Assembly: GCF_016802725.1 (NCBI RefSeq)
Contig: NC_052669.1
Location: forward strand, 10,811,770 to 10,875,769
DNA: 64,000 bases
From: Solenopsis invicta
Taxonomy: Eukaryota > Arthropoda > Insecta > Hymenoptera > Formicidae
Direction of reading: 5' to 3'
The notes below the pieces were generated by a model. The model ran no database searches and was not told the origin of the DNA. It worked only from the letters and a program-made list of their open reading frames with translations. Both the position numbers and the translations under genes were made by a program. Positions 43,317 through 52,655 of this stretch are shown here, one piece after another (positions within the stretch are counted from its first letter, which is position 1; every line of letters begins with the position of its first letter).

Positions 43317-44607
43317 ATGTTTCTCGCGCTGTCACATCCCAGCGATATTCTGGACCTAAGCGCTGAGCAGTTGCAATATATACCTAAAGTCGTACTGTTA
43401 CGCGTGTACGGTAATTACATCGACCACGTTTGGGAATGGCTTCCGAAACATATACAGGTGGACCCGGTAGTTCAAACTTATCGTCGCTGCGACGAGCATT
43501 ATAATCAACCTTGGCAGCGTACGCACATCGACGGCCCTGCACCGAGGATAAAAGATTGCAGCGAATGTCAGCGTCGAAAAAACCGGAAGTTTGCTGAATC
43601 GAGCGATAAACGCGCTTCCTTTCGAGTTACATATCCCCGGTTACCAGTTTTGCGGTCCGGGCACTCGGCTGAAGAAACGATTAGCCAGAGGCGACACGGG
43701 CGTAAATCCATTGGACGCAGCGTGCCGCGAACACGATATTGCGTATTCTAAGAGTAACGAACTCGTCGATAGACACGCTGCTGACGATATACTCGCAGCG
43801 TCAGCACGGAAACGCATTACCGCGAGAGACTCGACTTTGGGCGAGAGAGCCGCCGCTGCAGCCATCTGGGCAGCGATGAAGGCCAAGACCAAGATCGGCA
43901 TGGGTATGAATGCAAAGACGAGAAAGAGGAAAACGACGACGACGAAAAAAAAACGAGTACTTCCGTCGGCAAAACGAGGCGGCATGTTACCGATTCTGCC
44001 AATGTTGGGCGTTCTAGGATCTTTGATCGGTGGAGCTGCAAATGTAGCGAAAGCGGTAAGCGCCCGCAAAGATGCGCGACGTCAACTTGAAGAACTGCAA
44101 CGTCACAATCGCGCGATGGAACAAGGTCGCGGTCTATACTTGGCACCTTATAAATACGGACGAGGAATTTATCTCGGGCCGTATAAACGCGGACAGGGCG
44201 TATCAACTAAGAGAAAAAAAAAAAACGTCGAAAAGACAATAAAAATGCCTGCGAGCGTGACCACCGACGTGCAATTGAACCAGCTGGCGAGACGTATGCG
44301 CATACCGTATTTTAGAGGTGTGTACATGCGTAATGCTTTACCGACGAGTGGCGTACGTCGAAACGAGAGCGGTATCGTTAATTTGGACGATACCACGGGC
44401 CCTGGCACGCACTGGGTGGCTTACGCAAAGAGGGGCAACCGCGTTGTGTATTTCGACAGCTTTGGCAATCTTCGACCGCCTCGAGAGTTGGTGCGATATT
44501 TCGGAAGCAATGTTACGATAGAGTACAATCAAACGTCCTATCAGACGTACAATCAAAATTTCTGCGGACAAATGTGCCTGAGATTTTTACAAACTGTTGA
44601 CTTTTAA
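43317..44607 (+). pseudogene. Phospholipase A2 - adenain-like protease fusion, one frame break
   Basis: The N-terminal part (43317 to about 43600, MFLALSHPSDILDLSAEQLQ; ends with a CxxC) is in one frame; the rest (from about 43591 to 44607) is in another, so a small indel near 43590 separates them. In the second part, counted from 43591, residues 22-25 GPGT form the calcium loop and DAACREHDIAY at 42-52 carries the catalytic H48-D49 of a parvovirus VP1-like PLA2. A basic region and a hydrophobic segment (131-156) follow, then two GxYLxPYKxGxG repeats (181-203). The C-terminal domain has H274 (THWVAY), D289 (YFDSFG), Q318 and C325 (NFCGQ), the adenovirus-type maturation protease pattern. Expected roles are membrane breach at entry and capsid maturation. 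Confidence 0.88.
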
Positions 44608-44662
44608 AAAGATCGATGAGGTGTCGAAGAGTCTCAGTATTCGTTGATCGCTTTTTTCCATC

Positions 44663-45424
44663 ATGTCGTTTACGCTAACGCTAAGCGGAAAGAGCAGCGT
44701 TCTCACTGCAAATTACTCTCCGGCGATAGATTTGACCGATGCCGAATACGAACTCGGTTTAACGCTTTTTGAAACTTATAACACGATACCGAACGTGAAC
44801 GCCTCAAACAATAAATTTTATTTCGGCAAAGACGATGTGGAGATTACGATACCCGAGGGATCATACGAGTTGCCGGCCATTAACGAATTTTTGAAACGCG
44901 CAATTTCGCAGAAACGTCCACGACGCAACGCGCCAGATGCCGGTGACACGCTAGTTGTCCGCGGCGATATCGGCGTGATCAATGATGACAACGAGGAAGC
45001 GATAGTGATTCGAGCTAATCATAACACGATGAAATGTGAAATTAAATGCGCTTACAAAATAAACTTTAACAAAGCCAACAGCATTGGATCCCTGCTGGGA
45101 TTCTCGAAGCGTATACTGCAACCACGTAGATGGCACGAATCGGACATGTCAATTAATATTATGAACGTATATATTATCCGCGTCGAATGTAGTATCACCG
45201 CAGGTGCATACAATAACGGTGCGCGTGTGCATACAATTCATGAATTTTCTCCGAGCGTGCCTTCAGGATATAAGCTCAGTGAAAGGCCTGCAACAGTCAT
45301 TTACTTGCCAGTGATCATACGAAGCGTTACGGATCTTACCATACGCATTGTCGATCAAAACGGACGATTGCTGGATTTTCGAGGGGAGGAAATTACCGTC
45401 AGGTTGCACGTTCGAAAACGATAA
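44663..45424 (+). CDS. Penton-like minor capsid protein, intact
   Basis: 253 residues starting MSFTLTLSGKSSVLTANYSP. The position between protease and major capsid gene, the size and the beta-rich sequence with few charged helices fit the single-jelly-roll penton protein of Polintons. I recall similar arthropod proteins with the block ALTLxxFxTYNTIPNVN; here it is GLTLFETYNTIPNVNASNNK at residues 32-51. It ends with IRIVDQNGRLLDFRGEEITV, a fold-like strand pair. No breaks. The start follows the protease stop by 55 bp. The penton role is inferred from context and resemblance, not from a catalytic motif. Confidence 0.7.
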   Translation: MSFTLTLSGKSSVLTANYSPAIDLTDAEYELGLTLFETYNTIPNVNASNNKFYFGKDDVEITIPEGSYELPAINEFLKRAISQKRPRRNAPDAGDTLVVRGDIGVINDDNEEAIVIRANHNTMKCEIKCAYKINFNKANSIGSLLGFSKRILQPRRWHESDMSINIMNVYIIRVECSITAGAYNNGARVHTIHEFSPSVPSGYKLSERPATVIYLPVIIRSVTDLTIRIVDQNGRLLDFRGEEITVRLHVRKR

Positions 45425-45437
45425 CGCGACACATGAG

Positions 45438-45617
45438 ATGCTTGTGTTGAGTGGAGCTGAGCGAGCAAAGAGAGATAACGCATTCTTTACAAGACCGGTG
45501 ACATCATCATCATCATCGATTGATAATCCGACTCGATCAACTGAGAAGCGAAAGAGGCTCAGTGTATCAAACGTTAAATTTTTACAATCACTGGGATTCG
45601 CGGTACGACAATCTTGA
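45438..45617 (+). CDS. Small basic protein between penton and capsid genes, unknown
   Basis: 59 codons from ATG 45438: MLVLSGAERAKRDNAFFTRP, then a serine-rich stretch and a basic tail ending LSVSNVKFLQSLGFAVRQS. It fills the gap between two capsid genes with only 13 bp on the left and 14 bp to the next ATG, and has no internal break. The compact packing argues for a real gene, but its length could also arise by chance. It could be a capsid cement or DNA-condensing peptide; no homologue is recognised with certainty. Confidence 0.5.
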   Translation: MLVLSGAERAKRDNAFFTRPVTSSSSSIDNPTRSTEKRKRLSVSNVKFLQSLGFAVRQS

Positions 45618-45631
45618 TTAAAAAAGAAAAA

Positions 45632-46848
45632 ATGACTGATATTCTAAATATCGGAGACGAGCCAATCTTTGACGATCGAATTGTCAAGATTGAGACCCAT
45701 GCTTATTCGCCGTATGCAAACACAACGTACGGGCACAGCGACGAGATAAGAATACCTATACAGCAACAGGATTTGTATACATTGCCGTACGAGAGCTTTC
45801 TATATGTCGAAGGGAGGCTGACAAAAAAGAAGAAACCTGAGGAGGTCAACGGTGACGTGGTTTTGGGAAATAATTGTGTTGCATTTATGTTTGACGAGAT
45901 AAGATATGAACTCGACGGTGTCGAGATTGATCGTAATAGAAACGTGGGTATAACTAGCTCACTCAAAAACTATGTAACGCTGTCATCCGACAAAAGCGTG
46001 ATTTTGCGAAATGCTGGCTAGGAAGAACAGTTGACTACCGCTGATGGCTACTTCAACTTTTGCATTCCGTTTTACGTGCTGTTGGGATTCTGCGAGGATT
46101 ACCGTCGAGTAGTGATCAACGCTCGTCACGAATTGATCTTGATACGAGCGCGCAACGATAACAATTGTCTAAAGGGCAATTCAGCGGTAGAGCCTGTGAT
46201 AGAATTGTTTAAGATTCAGTGGCGAATGCCGCACGTAATACTGAATGAAATAAATAAACTTTCGATGCTGCGCACATTGGAGAGCGGACGATACCTCAGC
46301 ATGGCTTTTCGCTCGTGGGATCTTTACGAGTATCCGCTTTTGCAACGTACGACCAAGCACTCGTGGGCTATCAAGACCGCTACTCAACTCGAGAAGCCGC
46401 GATATGTCATCTTTGCTCTGCAAACCGGTCGAAAAAACGTCATGTCCGAGGACACGAGCCGATTCGACCATTGCAATTTAATCAACGTGAAACTGTACTT
46501 GAACTCTGATAGTTATCCTTATGAAGATATGAATTTAGATATTAGTAAAAATAGATGGGCTATTCTGTACGACATGTACGGCATTCTGCACGTTTCTGCA
46601 AAACTTATCTCGGATACGAGTATCTCGAGCCGAATCTCACAGTGACAAATTTTATACGTCACGGTCCTTTCGTAATAATAGATTGTAGTCAGCAAGTTGA
46701 ATCAATCAAGAGCGCAACCGTTGACGTGCGATTGGAATTTGAGACAAAGGATAACGTACCAGAAAATACTAGTGCCTATTGCTTGATAATACACGATCGC
46801 GTGATTCAGTACAACCCGTTGACAAACATTGTGCGCAAAATCACTTAA
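45632..46848 (+). pseudogene. Major capsid protein (double jelly roll), one stop and one frameshift
   Basis: Would form the hexon-like capsomers of the Polinton virion. It starts MTDILNIGDEPIFDDRIVKI, followed by the strongly conserved HSDEIRIPIQQQDLYTLPYE block. An in-frame TAG lies at 46019-46021 after codon 129, with the same frame continuing directly (TTADGYFNFCIPFYVLLGF) to about 46580. There a shift moves the remainder (NFIRHGPFVIIDCSQQVES...) to another frame, which closes at 46848. The combined length of about 400 codons matches Polinton capsid genes. Family knowledge: the Polinton/adintovirus MCP. With both breaks no full capsid protein can be made from this copy. Confidence 0.88.
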
Positions 46849-46912
46849 TTCCACGCATATATATATTATACGATACATCGACGTAGACCACAGTCTTCGT
46901 TTCGACCGCGAC

Positions 46913-47431
46913 ATGTCCGTGCCGACGTTCGTGGATCTGCAAGGTTTCCCCCTTGGACAATTGAGAGGTTTCGTCGTAAAAGAATTTGCTGCTCTTAGAG
47001 GGGGAAACGCGCATTATATCTTTGACAGCCCCCAGCCATGGGATTGGCTGATGAAATCCGAAAGATCTTGCGCCTCCTGGCTCACTGCCATGCATCATGG
47101 GCTAAGATGGGGCACCGACGGGGTGGTTCCGTACCGGAAAGCGAGACAAGTGATTACAACTGCAGTACTGGGTGCTGAAAATCCTGACGACAAGGAGATT
47201 GTATACGTCAAAGGACATGAGAAACGAGAATGGCTGGGAGAATTACTTCTGGACAATCGGCGAGAATACGCATACATCGAGAGCCTGGATGTGGATTACG
47301 AAGACGTGGATAATCTGAATAATCTAAATGATGCTAATACTTTTCAATGTGGGCAACACCGTACGAATAAACATTGTGCTTTACAAAATGTATTCAAACT
47401 TTACAATTGGTGGACACAATTGCAAAAATAA
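46913..47431 (+). CDS. Conserved Polinton protein VPTFVDLQGF, unknown
   Basis: 172 codons from ATG 46913 (MSVPTFVDLQGFPLGQLRGF). Conserved-looking blocks are SPQPWDWLMKSERSCASWLT with HHGLRWGTDG, YVKGHEKREWL, and the end CALQNVFKLYNWW. I recall many arthropod proteins with this same pattern that carry no assigned function. The early VDLQGF could be compared with the first motif of RNase H-like nucleases, but the other acidic residues are not obvious. It is intact, lies after the capsid gene, and is followed by AATAAA at about 47427. Upstream in-frame codons back to 46829 are not needed. Confidence 0.75.
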   Translation: MSVPTFVDLQGFPLGQLRGFVVKEFAALRGGNAHYIFDSPQPWDWLMKSERSCASWLTAMHHGLRWGTDGVVPYRKARQVITTAVLGAENPDDKEIVYVKGHEKREWLGELLLDNRREYAYIESLDVDYEDVDNLNNLNDANTFQCGQHRTNKHCALQNVFKLYNWWTQLQK

Positions 47432-47489
47432 ACATACGTAATATACGAGATACATTTTTTTTCCCCCTCCATTACATCTACGTTTCTCC

Positions 47490-48252
47490 AACGTTTTTTT
47501 CATGTTTCTCACGTTTAGTTTAACGTTTTTCATGTTTAGTTTAACGTTTTTCATATTTCACGTTTCATGTACGTCATGTTTCATGTATGTCATGTTTTAC
47601 GTTTCATGTACGTCATGTTTCATGTATGTCATATTTCACGTTTCATGTACGTCATGTTTCATGTACGTCATGTTTCACGTTTCATGTACGTCACGTTTCA
47701 TGTACGTCATGTTTCACGTTTCATGTACGTAACGTTTCACGTTTCATGTTTCTCACGTTTAGTTTAACGTTTTTCACGTTCAGTTTAACGTTTTTCATGT
47801 TTTTTCACGTTTAGTTTAACGTTTTTTCATGTTCTTTTCACGTTTAGTTTAACGTTTTTTCATGTTTAGATTAACGTTTTTTTCATATTTCACGTTTCAT
47901 GTACATCATGTTTCATGTATGTCATGTTTTACGTTTCATGTACGTCATGTTTCATGTATGTCATATTTCACGTTTCATGTACGTCATGTTTCATGTACGT
48001 CATATTTCACGTTTCATGTACGTCATGTTTCATGTATGTCATGTTTCATGTACGTCATGTTTTACGTTTCATGTACATACGTCATGTTTCACGTTTCATG
48101 TACATCATGTTTCATGTACGTCATGTTTCATGTACGTCATGTTTCACGTTTCATGTACGTCATGTTTCATGTACGTCACGTTTCATGTATGTCATGTTTC
48201 ACGTTTCATGTACATCATGTTTCATGTACGTCATGTTTCACGTTTCATGTAC
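47490..48252 (+). repeat. Degenerate TTTCATGTACGTCATG minisatellite
   Basis: About 760 bp built from TTTCATGTACGTCATG, TTTCACG and, at its left and middle, TTTAGTTTAACG words. All three plus frames stay open for long stretches because the unit lacks stops, giving false proteins rich in FHVRHVSC. It separates two gene blocks of the Polinton. Confidence 0.9.
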
Positions 48253-48533
48253 AACGTTGCCAGACCGCGAAAACGTGTCGTGACACGTTCGAGCGATAAC
48301 GATGATGATGAAATTGTTTGATAGAGGGGAAAAGTATCCCCCACTCCTTTACAATTGCAGAAGCATAAACGTGTCGTGACATGTGAAAGTGATGACGACG
48401 ACAATAATGAAATTGTTGAAAGAGGGGGAAGCCTCCCCTCTCCTTAAAAGTGCAGAAGCATTAATCTTCAAATAAGCATCATAATTTCTTGCAACATCAG
48501 TATTGCATCAGAGGTTTGAACGAACGATTCGCA

Positions 48534-49209
48534 ATGTACTTTGCCGAGGGAGGTAACACATTGTACAGTGGTGAAGTGAAGAAGGAATGCAATGGGTAAG
48601 TTTCGATATTCTAATAGCGTTTATGCAACATTGTGTGATAAACTTTTGATTTTCTTTTACAGCATTTCGACGGAGCGTCGTACAGCGCGCTTATTGAGCA
48701 GACGTTACGCTTTGACAGCTACGAGTTACAAGTATTTGGAGATTGGAATTAACGTCGGTCCACCGAGTTACGTGGAGATCGCCATAGGAGATCATCAAGG
48801 ACGAGAATTGATACTGTCTGTTGAAACGTGGAAAGGTCTCTACGAGCAACGATGGAATATTTCCAAATTAATTCGGAATGACTACAAGGACAATTTTATA
48901 AGCGTCGGACCCTTAACAATCAAAGTTAGTGTGATGAATGACGTTAGGCTCATACGTCTCGAATCTTCTAACGTGTATGTGACAGTGATTGAATCCACGT
49001 TACATCGTATGTTCAGTTTGTACGAGTGTATCAACGTAATGTTCGAGCGCTTAGTTAGAATCGTTGATACAGTCGATGTTAAGTACACACAATTCTTAAA
49101 CATTGCGTCCAATGTAATGAATCAAGAAAAAGCGATACGCGAGAGCAATATCTTCGATATGCGTCAACTCGTCGATTGTGAGCTGTTAGCTTTATTTTTT
49201 ACTGCATAA
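48534..49209 (+). pseudogene. Uncharacterised Polinton gene, probable small intron and frame conflict
   Basis: A first exon from ATG 48534 reads MYFAEGGNTLYSGEVKKECN and meets a donor GGTAAG (intron 48596-48662, acceptor TTTTACAG). Splicing there continues in the frame that is open to 49209 (VGPPSYVEIAIGDHQG..., IVDTVDVKYTQFLNIASNV). However, the first about 29 codons after the acceptor make better sense in another frame (HFDGASYSALIEQTLRF), which I recall from insect relatives and which hits a stop at 48750. So one base was probably lost near the acceptor and another shift occurred near 48745. Function unknown. AATAAA at about 49229. Confidence 0.55.
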
Positions 49210-49369
49210 ACAATGTATTCACAACAGACAATAAATTGTTTATTATTAAATTAAAATTGCAACCTTTTTTTATTTTTCCTCTTCCAAAAAAAATCCACAG
49301 TTATACATTAGTATCAATACCACGATATTTAGTTTTTAAATATTTTAAAAAGAATGTGCGAAGATACGA

Positions 49370-49640
49370 GAGTACAGTCAGGCTAAAAAAAGATGCGAGT
49401 ATACGAGAGTAAAGTCAGGCTAAAAAAACGTGTGTTTCAAATGCTCAGTCGTAGGCTAAAAAAGATGCGAGTATAAGAGAATAAAGTCAGGCTAAAAAAA
49501 ACATGTGTTTCAAATGCTCAATCGTAGGTTAAAAAGATGCGAGTATACGAGAATAAAGTCAGGCTAAAAAAAACATGTGTTTCAAATGCTCAATCGTAGG
49601 CTAAAAAGATGCGAGTATACGAGGGTAAAGTTAGGTCTTA
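49370..49640 (+). repeat. 72-bp tandem repeats
   Basis: GATGCGAGTAT recurs at 49392, 49464, 49536 and 49608 with exact 72-bp spacing. Units contain GTCAGGCTAAAAAA and GTGTTTCAAATGCTCARTCG. They lie just upstream of the gene starting at 49704. Confidence 0.88.
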
Positions 49641-49703
49641 GCGACGGAGAATGCTCTAGCTCTTCAGTCTCAGTCTAGCTCGCGCGACTGTAACAACGCA
49701 AAA

Positions 49704-50397
49704 ATGGGTTACGGTCCAAATATTCCCGTGCAAATATCGCTTCCGGAAATAGAATTAGGTTTAGTGGTGCCTGAACCGCGTCAACCTATAAGTTTCCGGG
49801 AGTTGGTTATACGTTTTCGCGAGCTGGGTGCCCGTTTGCGTTATTTTAGGCTGGAAGGACCAGCCGTTCGCCGTCGTGCTGCGGTCATAGACAATGATGT
49901 AAATTGGTGGCCCGATGGACCAATTTTCCATGGTGGTCGCGGGAATGGCCGCTTGTTGCCCTTCCCCGGTATGGACTTGCAGCCTATACGCCGACCTCAT
50001 CGATCGCTACGCGCTTCTAGACGGTCGCGGGGGTGGTCGATTAAACATCCCCCGTTTAGACCTGCCCATACGCCCGCCTCGTCATCTACATGATGCTGCC
50101 GAAGCTGCTCCTCGTGGTCGGGGGGCAGCTTTATTAGATTTTATGCGACGTGAGAGGGCTCAAGGTCAGGCTGGACCTTCACGAGATCGGGCTTCGGACG
50201 AGGAGAAGGAGGAGCAGGAGCAGGAGGAGGACAAGGAGGAGCAGGAAGAGGAGAAGGATGAGAGGGCTCAAGATCAGTTCGGACCTTCTCAAGATCGGGC
50301 TCCGGGCGAGGAGGAGGAGCAGGAGGAGGACAAGGAGGAGAACAAGGAGGAGCAGGAGGAGGAGAAGGACAAGGACAAGGAGAAGGAAAAACAATAG
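49704..50397 (+). pseudogene. Uncharacterised Polinton gene with acidic tail, frame change
   Basis: The first part from ATG 49704 (MGYGPNIPVQISLPEIELGL, then RELVIRFRELGARLRYFRL) is in one frame. After about 49980-50050 the sensible continuation (LLDFMRRERAQGQAGPSRDR, followed by long EEDKEEQEEEKD repeats) lies in another frame and stops at 50397, at the edge of the right TIR. The glutamate/lysine tail is encoded by GAG/GAC repeats that can change length easily. Alternative frames of the tail give arginine-rich text and are unlikely to be real. I do not recognise the family. An acidic tail may suit a histone- or DNA-mimic role, which is speculation. Confidence 0.5.
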
Positions 50398-50434
50398 TGA
50401 TAGTGGTGGTGGTGGTGGTGGTGGTGGTGCCAGC

Positions 50435-51251
50435 GGCGGCGGCGGATCGCCCCAGCGGACCCCGCGTTAGACAGCGCGCATCCCCTCCACGCACGCGGCG
50501 GATCGCCCCAGCGGACCCCGTGTTAGACAGCGCGCATCCCCTCCGCGTACGCGGCGGCGGTGGCGGCGGCGGGCCCCGTGGAAATAGCCGCGCACACCCC
50601 ACAAAATATTCACCATCGTATCGCTTATCCCCTCGTGATGACAGACATTTCCGATTTCAAAGTACAGTCACATACACACCTCCTCGCGATGTGATTTATT
50701 ATGTTTATGTAAACAGAGTGACAAGTACATGGTCCATGTTTACAGTAAATGGTCAGTAGTTGCCTCCACGCGACACATTTCAAAGGTGTCGGTCAAGAAC
50801 ATGGTCCTCGAATCGTTATCTCTGTTTACTTAAACATTGATTACGCAGAACCATTTCCGATTTCAAAGTACTGCCATACTCACCTCCTCGCGGTGTGATT
50901 TATTATGTTTATGTAAACAGAGTGACAAGTACATGGTCCATGTTTACATTAAATGGCCAGTTGCCTCCACGCGACACATTTCAAAGGTGTCAAATTTATT
51001 TAAACATCGGCCTAGAACATGGTCCTCGAATCGTTATCTCTGTTTGTATAAACATTGATTACGCAGAACTACCGGTTAGGTTTACACGTGTGACCTCGTT
51101 TTAAGCCCCCCCCTCCCCCTCCTCCACCCGGTTTGGTCCACCCGCGGGACCTTATCGCCAGTTAGGTCCCCCCGCGCGACCCGAAATATTCCCCCCCCTT
51201 CCCCGCACCCCCCTGAGATCCCCGAGTTAGAATCCGCCTATGCATTCTACT
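50435..51251 (-). repeat. Polinton right terminal inverted repeat
   Basis: Inverted match of 36967-37740. It is slightly longer because an about 68-bp block (CGGCGGATCGCCCCAGCGGA and following) is duplicated at 50445-50580. A GTG/GGC tract borders the unique region. Confidence 0.92.
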
Positions 51252-51336
51252 TATTAACATTTCTGATTAAATAGGTCAAAAATAAAGTTATATTTTTGGA
51301 AATAAAAAAAAGCATATGAATTTCAAACTGAGAAGT

Positions 51337-51444
51337 TGTAGATGCCCCCAAATATGACATTAATTTTCAAAGTTCAATTTAAGCAGTTTTCCAGAAAAAC
51401 TACTCAAATTAAAATTTGAAAATGTCATGTTTGGGGGCACATAC
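51337..51444. repeat. Short palindrome
   Basis: GATGCCCCCAAATATGACAT is mirrored by ATGTCATGTTTGGGGGCA at 51444. The rest up to 52180 is AT-rich hAT flank with no gene. Confidence 0.7.
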
Positions 51445-52245
51445 AAAATTTTTTAATAAATACATTAATATCTATCTAATATATTATTTTTTTTATAAGA
51501 TATTTTAAAATAAAATTATATTGTGTAAATAGAAAAATACAAAAAGTGACTTTTTCAGTTTTTAAAAAATATACGCAGTCGAATTTGCTATCAATATAAT
51601 TATACGTTAAATTCAATTATTGTACTTAAAAAATAGTAGTATGTTTATAAACTTGTAAAAACGACATCCAGTTATTGCACCCAAGAGTTCAATTTAGACT
51701 ATAACAATTAACAAAAGTACACTTACCTTGTGGGATAACAAATCTGTTGAATATTATTTGAAGAAATACAGCAAGTTATGAACACAGAAATATGAAAAAT
51801 GACACGAGTTTAACACTCTTAAGACATAATTCTTCCGCGCAGGAAAATAATCGAAGCAGATCTGCTCTGGTTAGAAATCGTATTGCATATGCCGAAACAA
51901 AAGAATGCGATGCGAGCAACGCGTCGCATGCATGTACCGAAACAAAAACACGCGACGCGAGCAACGCATCATCTTGAAAAACTTTTCAATTTTTTTTACT
52001 TTTCAGTTTTTGTGTAGTATAAAGTATAAAATGTGATATACATATAAAATTTTTCTTAGAAAATATTTTAGTTATTATACACATAATTTCAAATTTATAC
52101 AATAAATTTTTGGATCTAAAGATTTTATTTAATAATTTTTATTTTTTTTTTTAAAGAAATATCTTTCATCGCTCATTTTGCCACCCCCCAAAATTTGCCG
52201 CCCTAGGCCCGGGCCTAGGTAGGCCTTGCCGCTAATACGACTCTG

Positions 52246-52470
52246 CGTCTGACTTTAATATTTTATCAGACTTTAATATTTTACTCGAAAATTATTGCAA
52301 ATATTACAAAATGGTATTAGACTTTTTGATTTATCTTGATCCTTTCTACCTTATTGTGATAATTTTAATATTTTATCAGACTTTAATATTTTACTCGAAA
52401 ATTATTGCAAATATTACAAAATGGTATTAGACTTTTTGATTTATCTTGATCCTTTCTACCTTATTGTGAT
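52246..52470. repeat. hAT right TSD followed by a 110-bp tandem duplication
   Basis: CGTCTGAC (52246-52253), then two copies, 110 bp apart, of a block containing TTTTATCAGACTTTAATATT and CTTGATCCTTTCTACCTTAT. This belongs to the right arm of the split snapback MITE. Confidence 0.85.
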
Positions 52471-52494
52471 AATTTGTATACATTGGTCTGGACG

Positions 52495-52628
52495 GGATCC
52501 GATAGCGCATGGTGCAATAGCCCACCAACCAATCATCTTAACATATCTAACCCAACCAACGGAAAAACTCTAGGCCTCGGCCGCTGTGAGTAGTGGTGTG
52601 CTATCGGTCCCGTGTGCTATCGGGATCC
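52495..52628. mobile_element. MITE, subfamily 2, copy 1
   Basis: The ends are GGATCCGATAGCGCA and CTATCGGGATCC. The core is shared with the 141-bp MITEs, but both terminal motifs are replaced by GTGCTATCGG-type repeats. Confidence 0.85.
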
Positions 52629-52655
52629 GCCCCATTGATCTGAGACACCTTGTAT

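Larger units (their letters stand above)
36967..51251. mobile_element. Polinton/Maverick element (adintovirus-like), 14.3 kb
   Basis: It starts AGTAGAATGCAT and ends ATGCATTCTACT, has inverted repeats of about 0.8 kb and an exact 6-bp duplication. The AG start agrees with known Polintons. Gene set: polB (plus), DUF8207-like and packaging ATPase (minus), then PLA2-protease, penton-like, small ORF, major capsid and three uncharacterised genes (plus). Most of the polymerase palm and any integrase are gone. The two TIRs are nearly identical, so the insertion is not old, yet several genes are broken. Confidence 0.95.
25169..52245 (-). mobile_element. hAT element (ZMYM1-like transposase) with nested Gypsy and Polinton
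   Basis: The left end CAGGGGCGAATTAACAAATT and the right end (reading inward CAGAGTCGTATTAGCGGCAA) are imperfect inverted repeats of hAT style. Both are followed by a related TAGGGCGGCAAATTTTG-like subterminal block and are flanked by the 8-bp duplication CGTCTGAC. Removing the Gypsy (27796-34730), the Polinton (36967-51251) and 35071-36759 leaves about 4.2 kb, a normal size for an autonomous hAT with a transposase gene. Confidence 0.88.

Noticed and set aside
47502..48321. Several overlapping open frames rich in FHVRHVSC
   Set aside because: They are the three readings of a stop-free minisatellite unit; no frame is preferred and no start context is shared.
47490..49640. CRISPR-like arrays (repeat plus spacer)
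   Set aside because: The 72-bp and 131-bp units and the minisatellite are direct tandem repeats without unique spacers, in an animal genome.
50150..50470. Arginine-rich frame RRRSRSRRRTRRS
   Set aside because: It is an out-of-frame reading of the GAG/GAC repeat that encodes the acidic tail; the acidic frame fits the upstream gene better.
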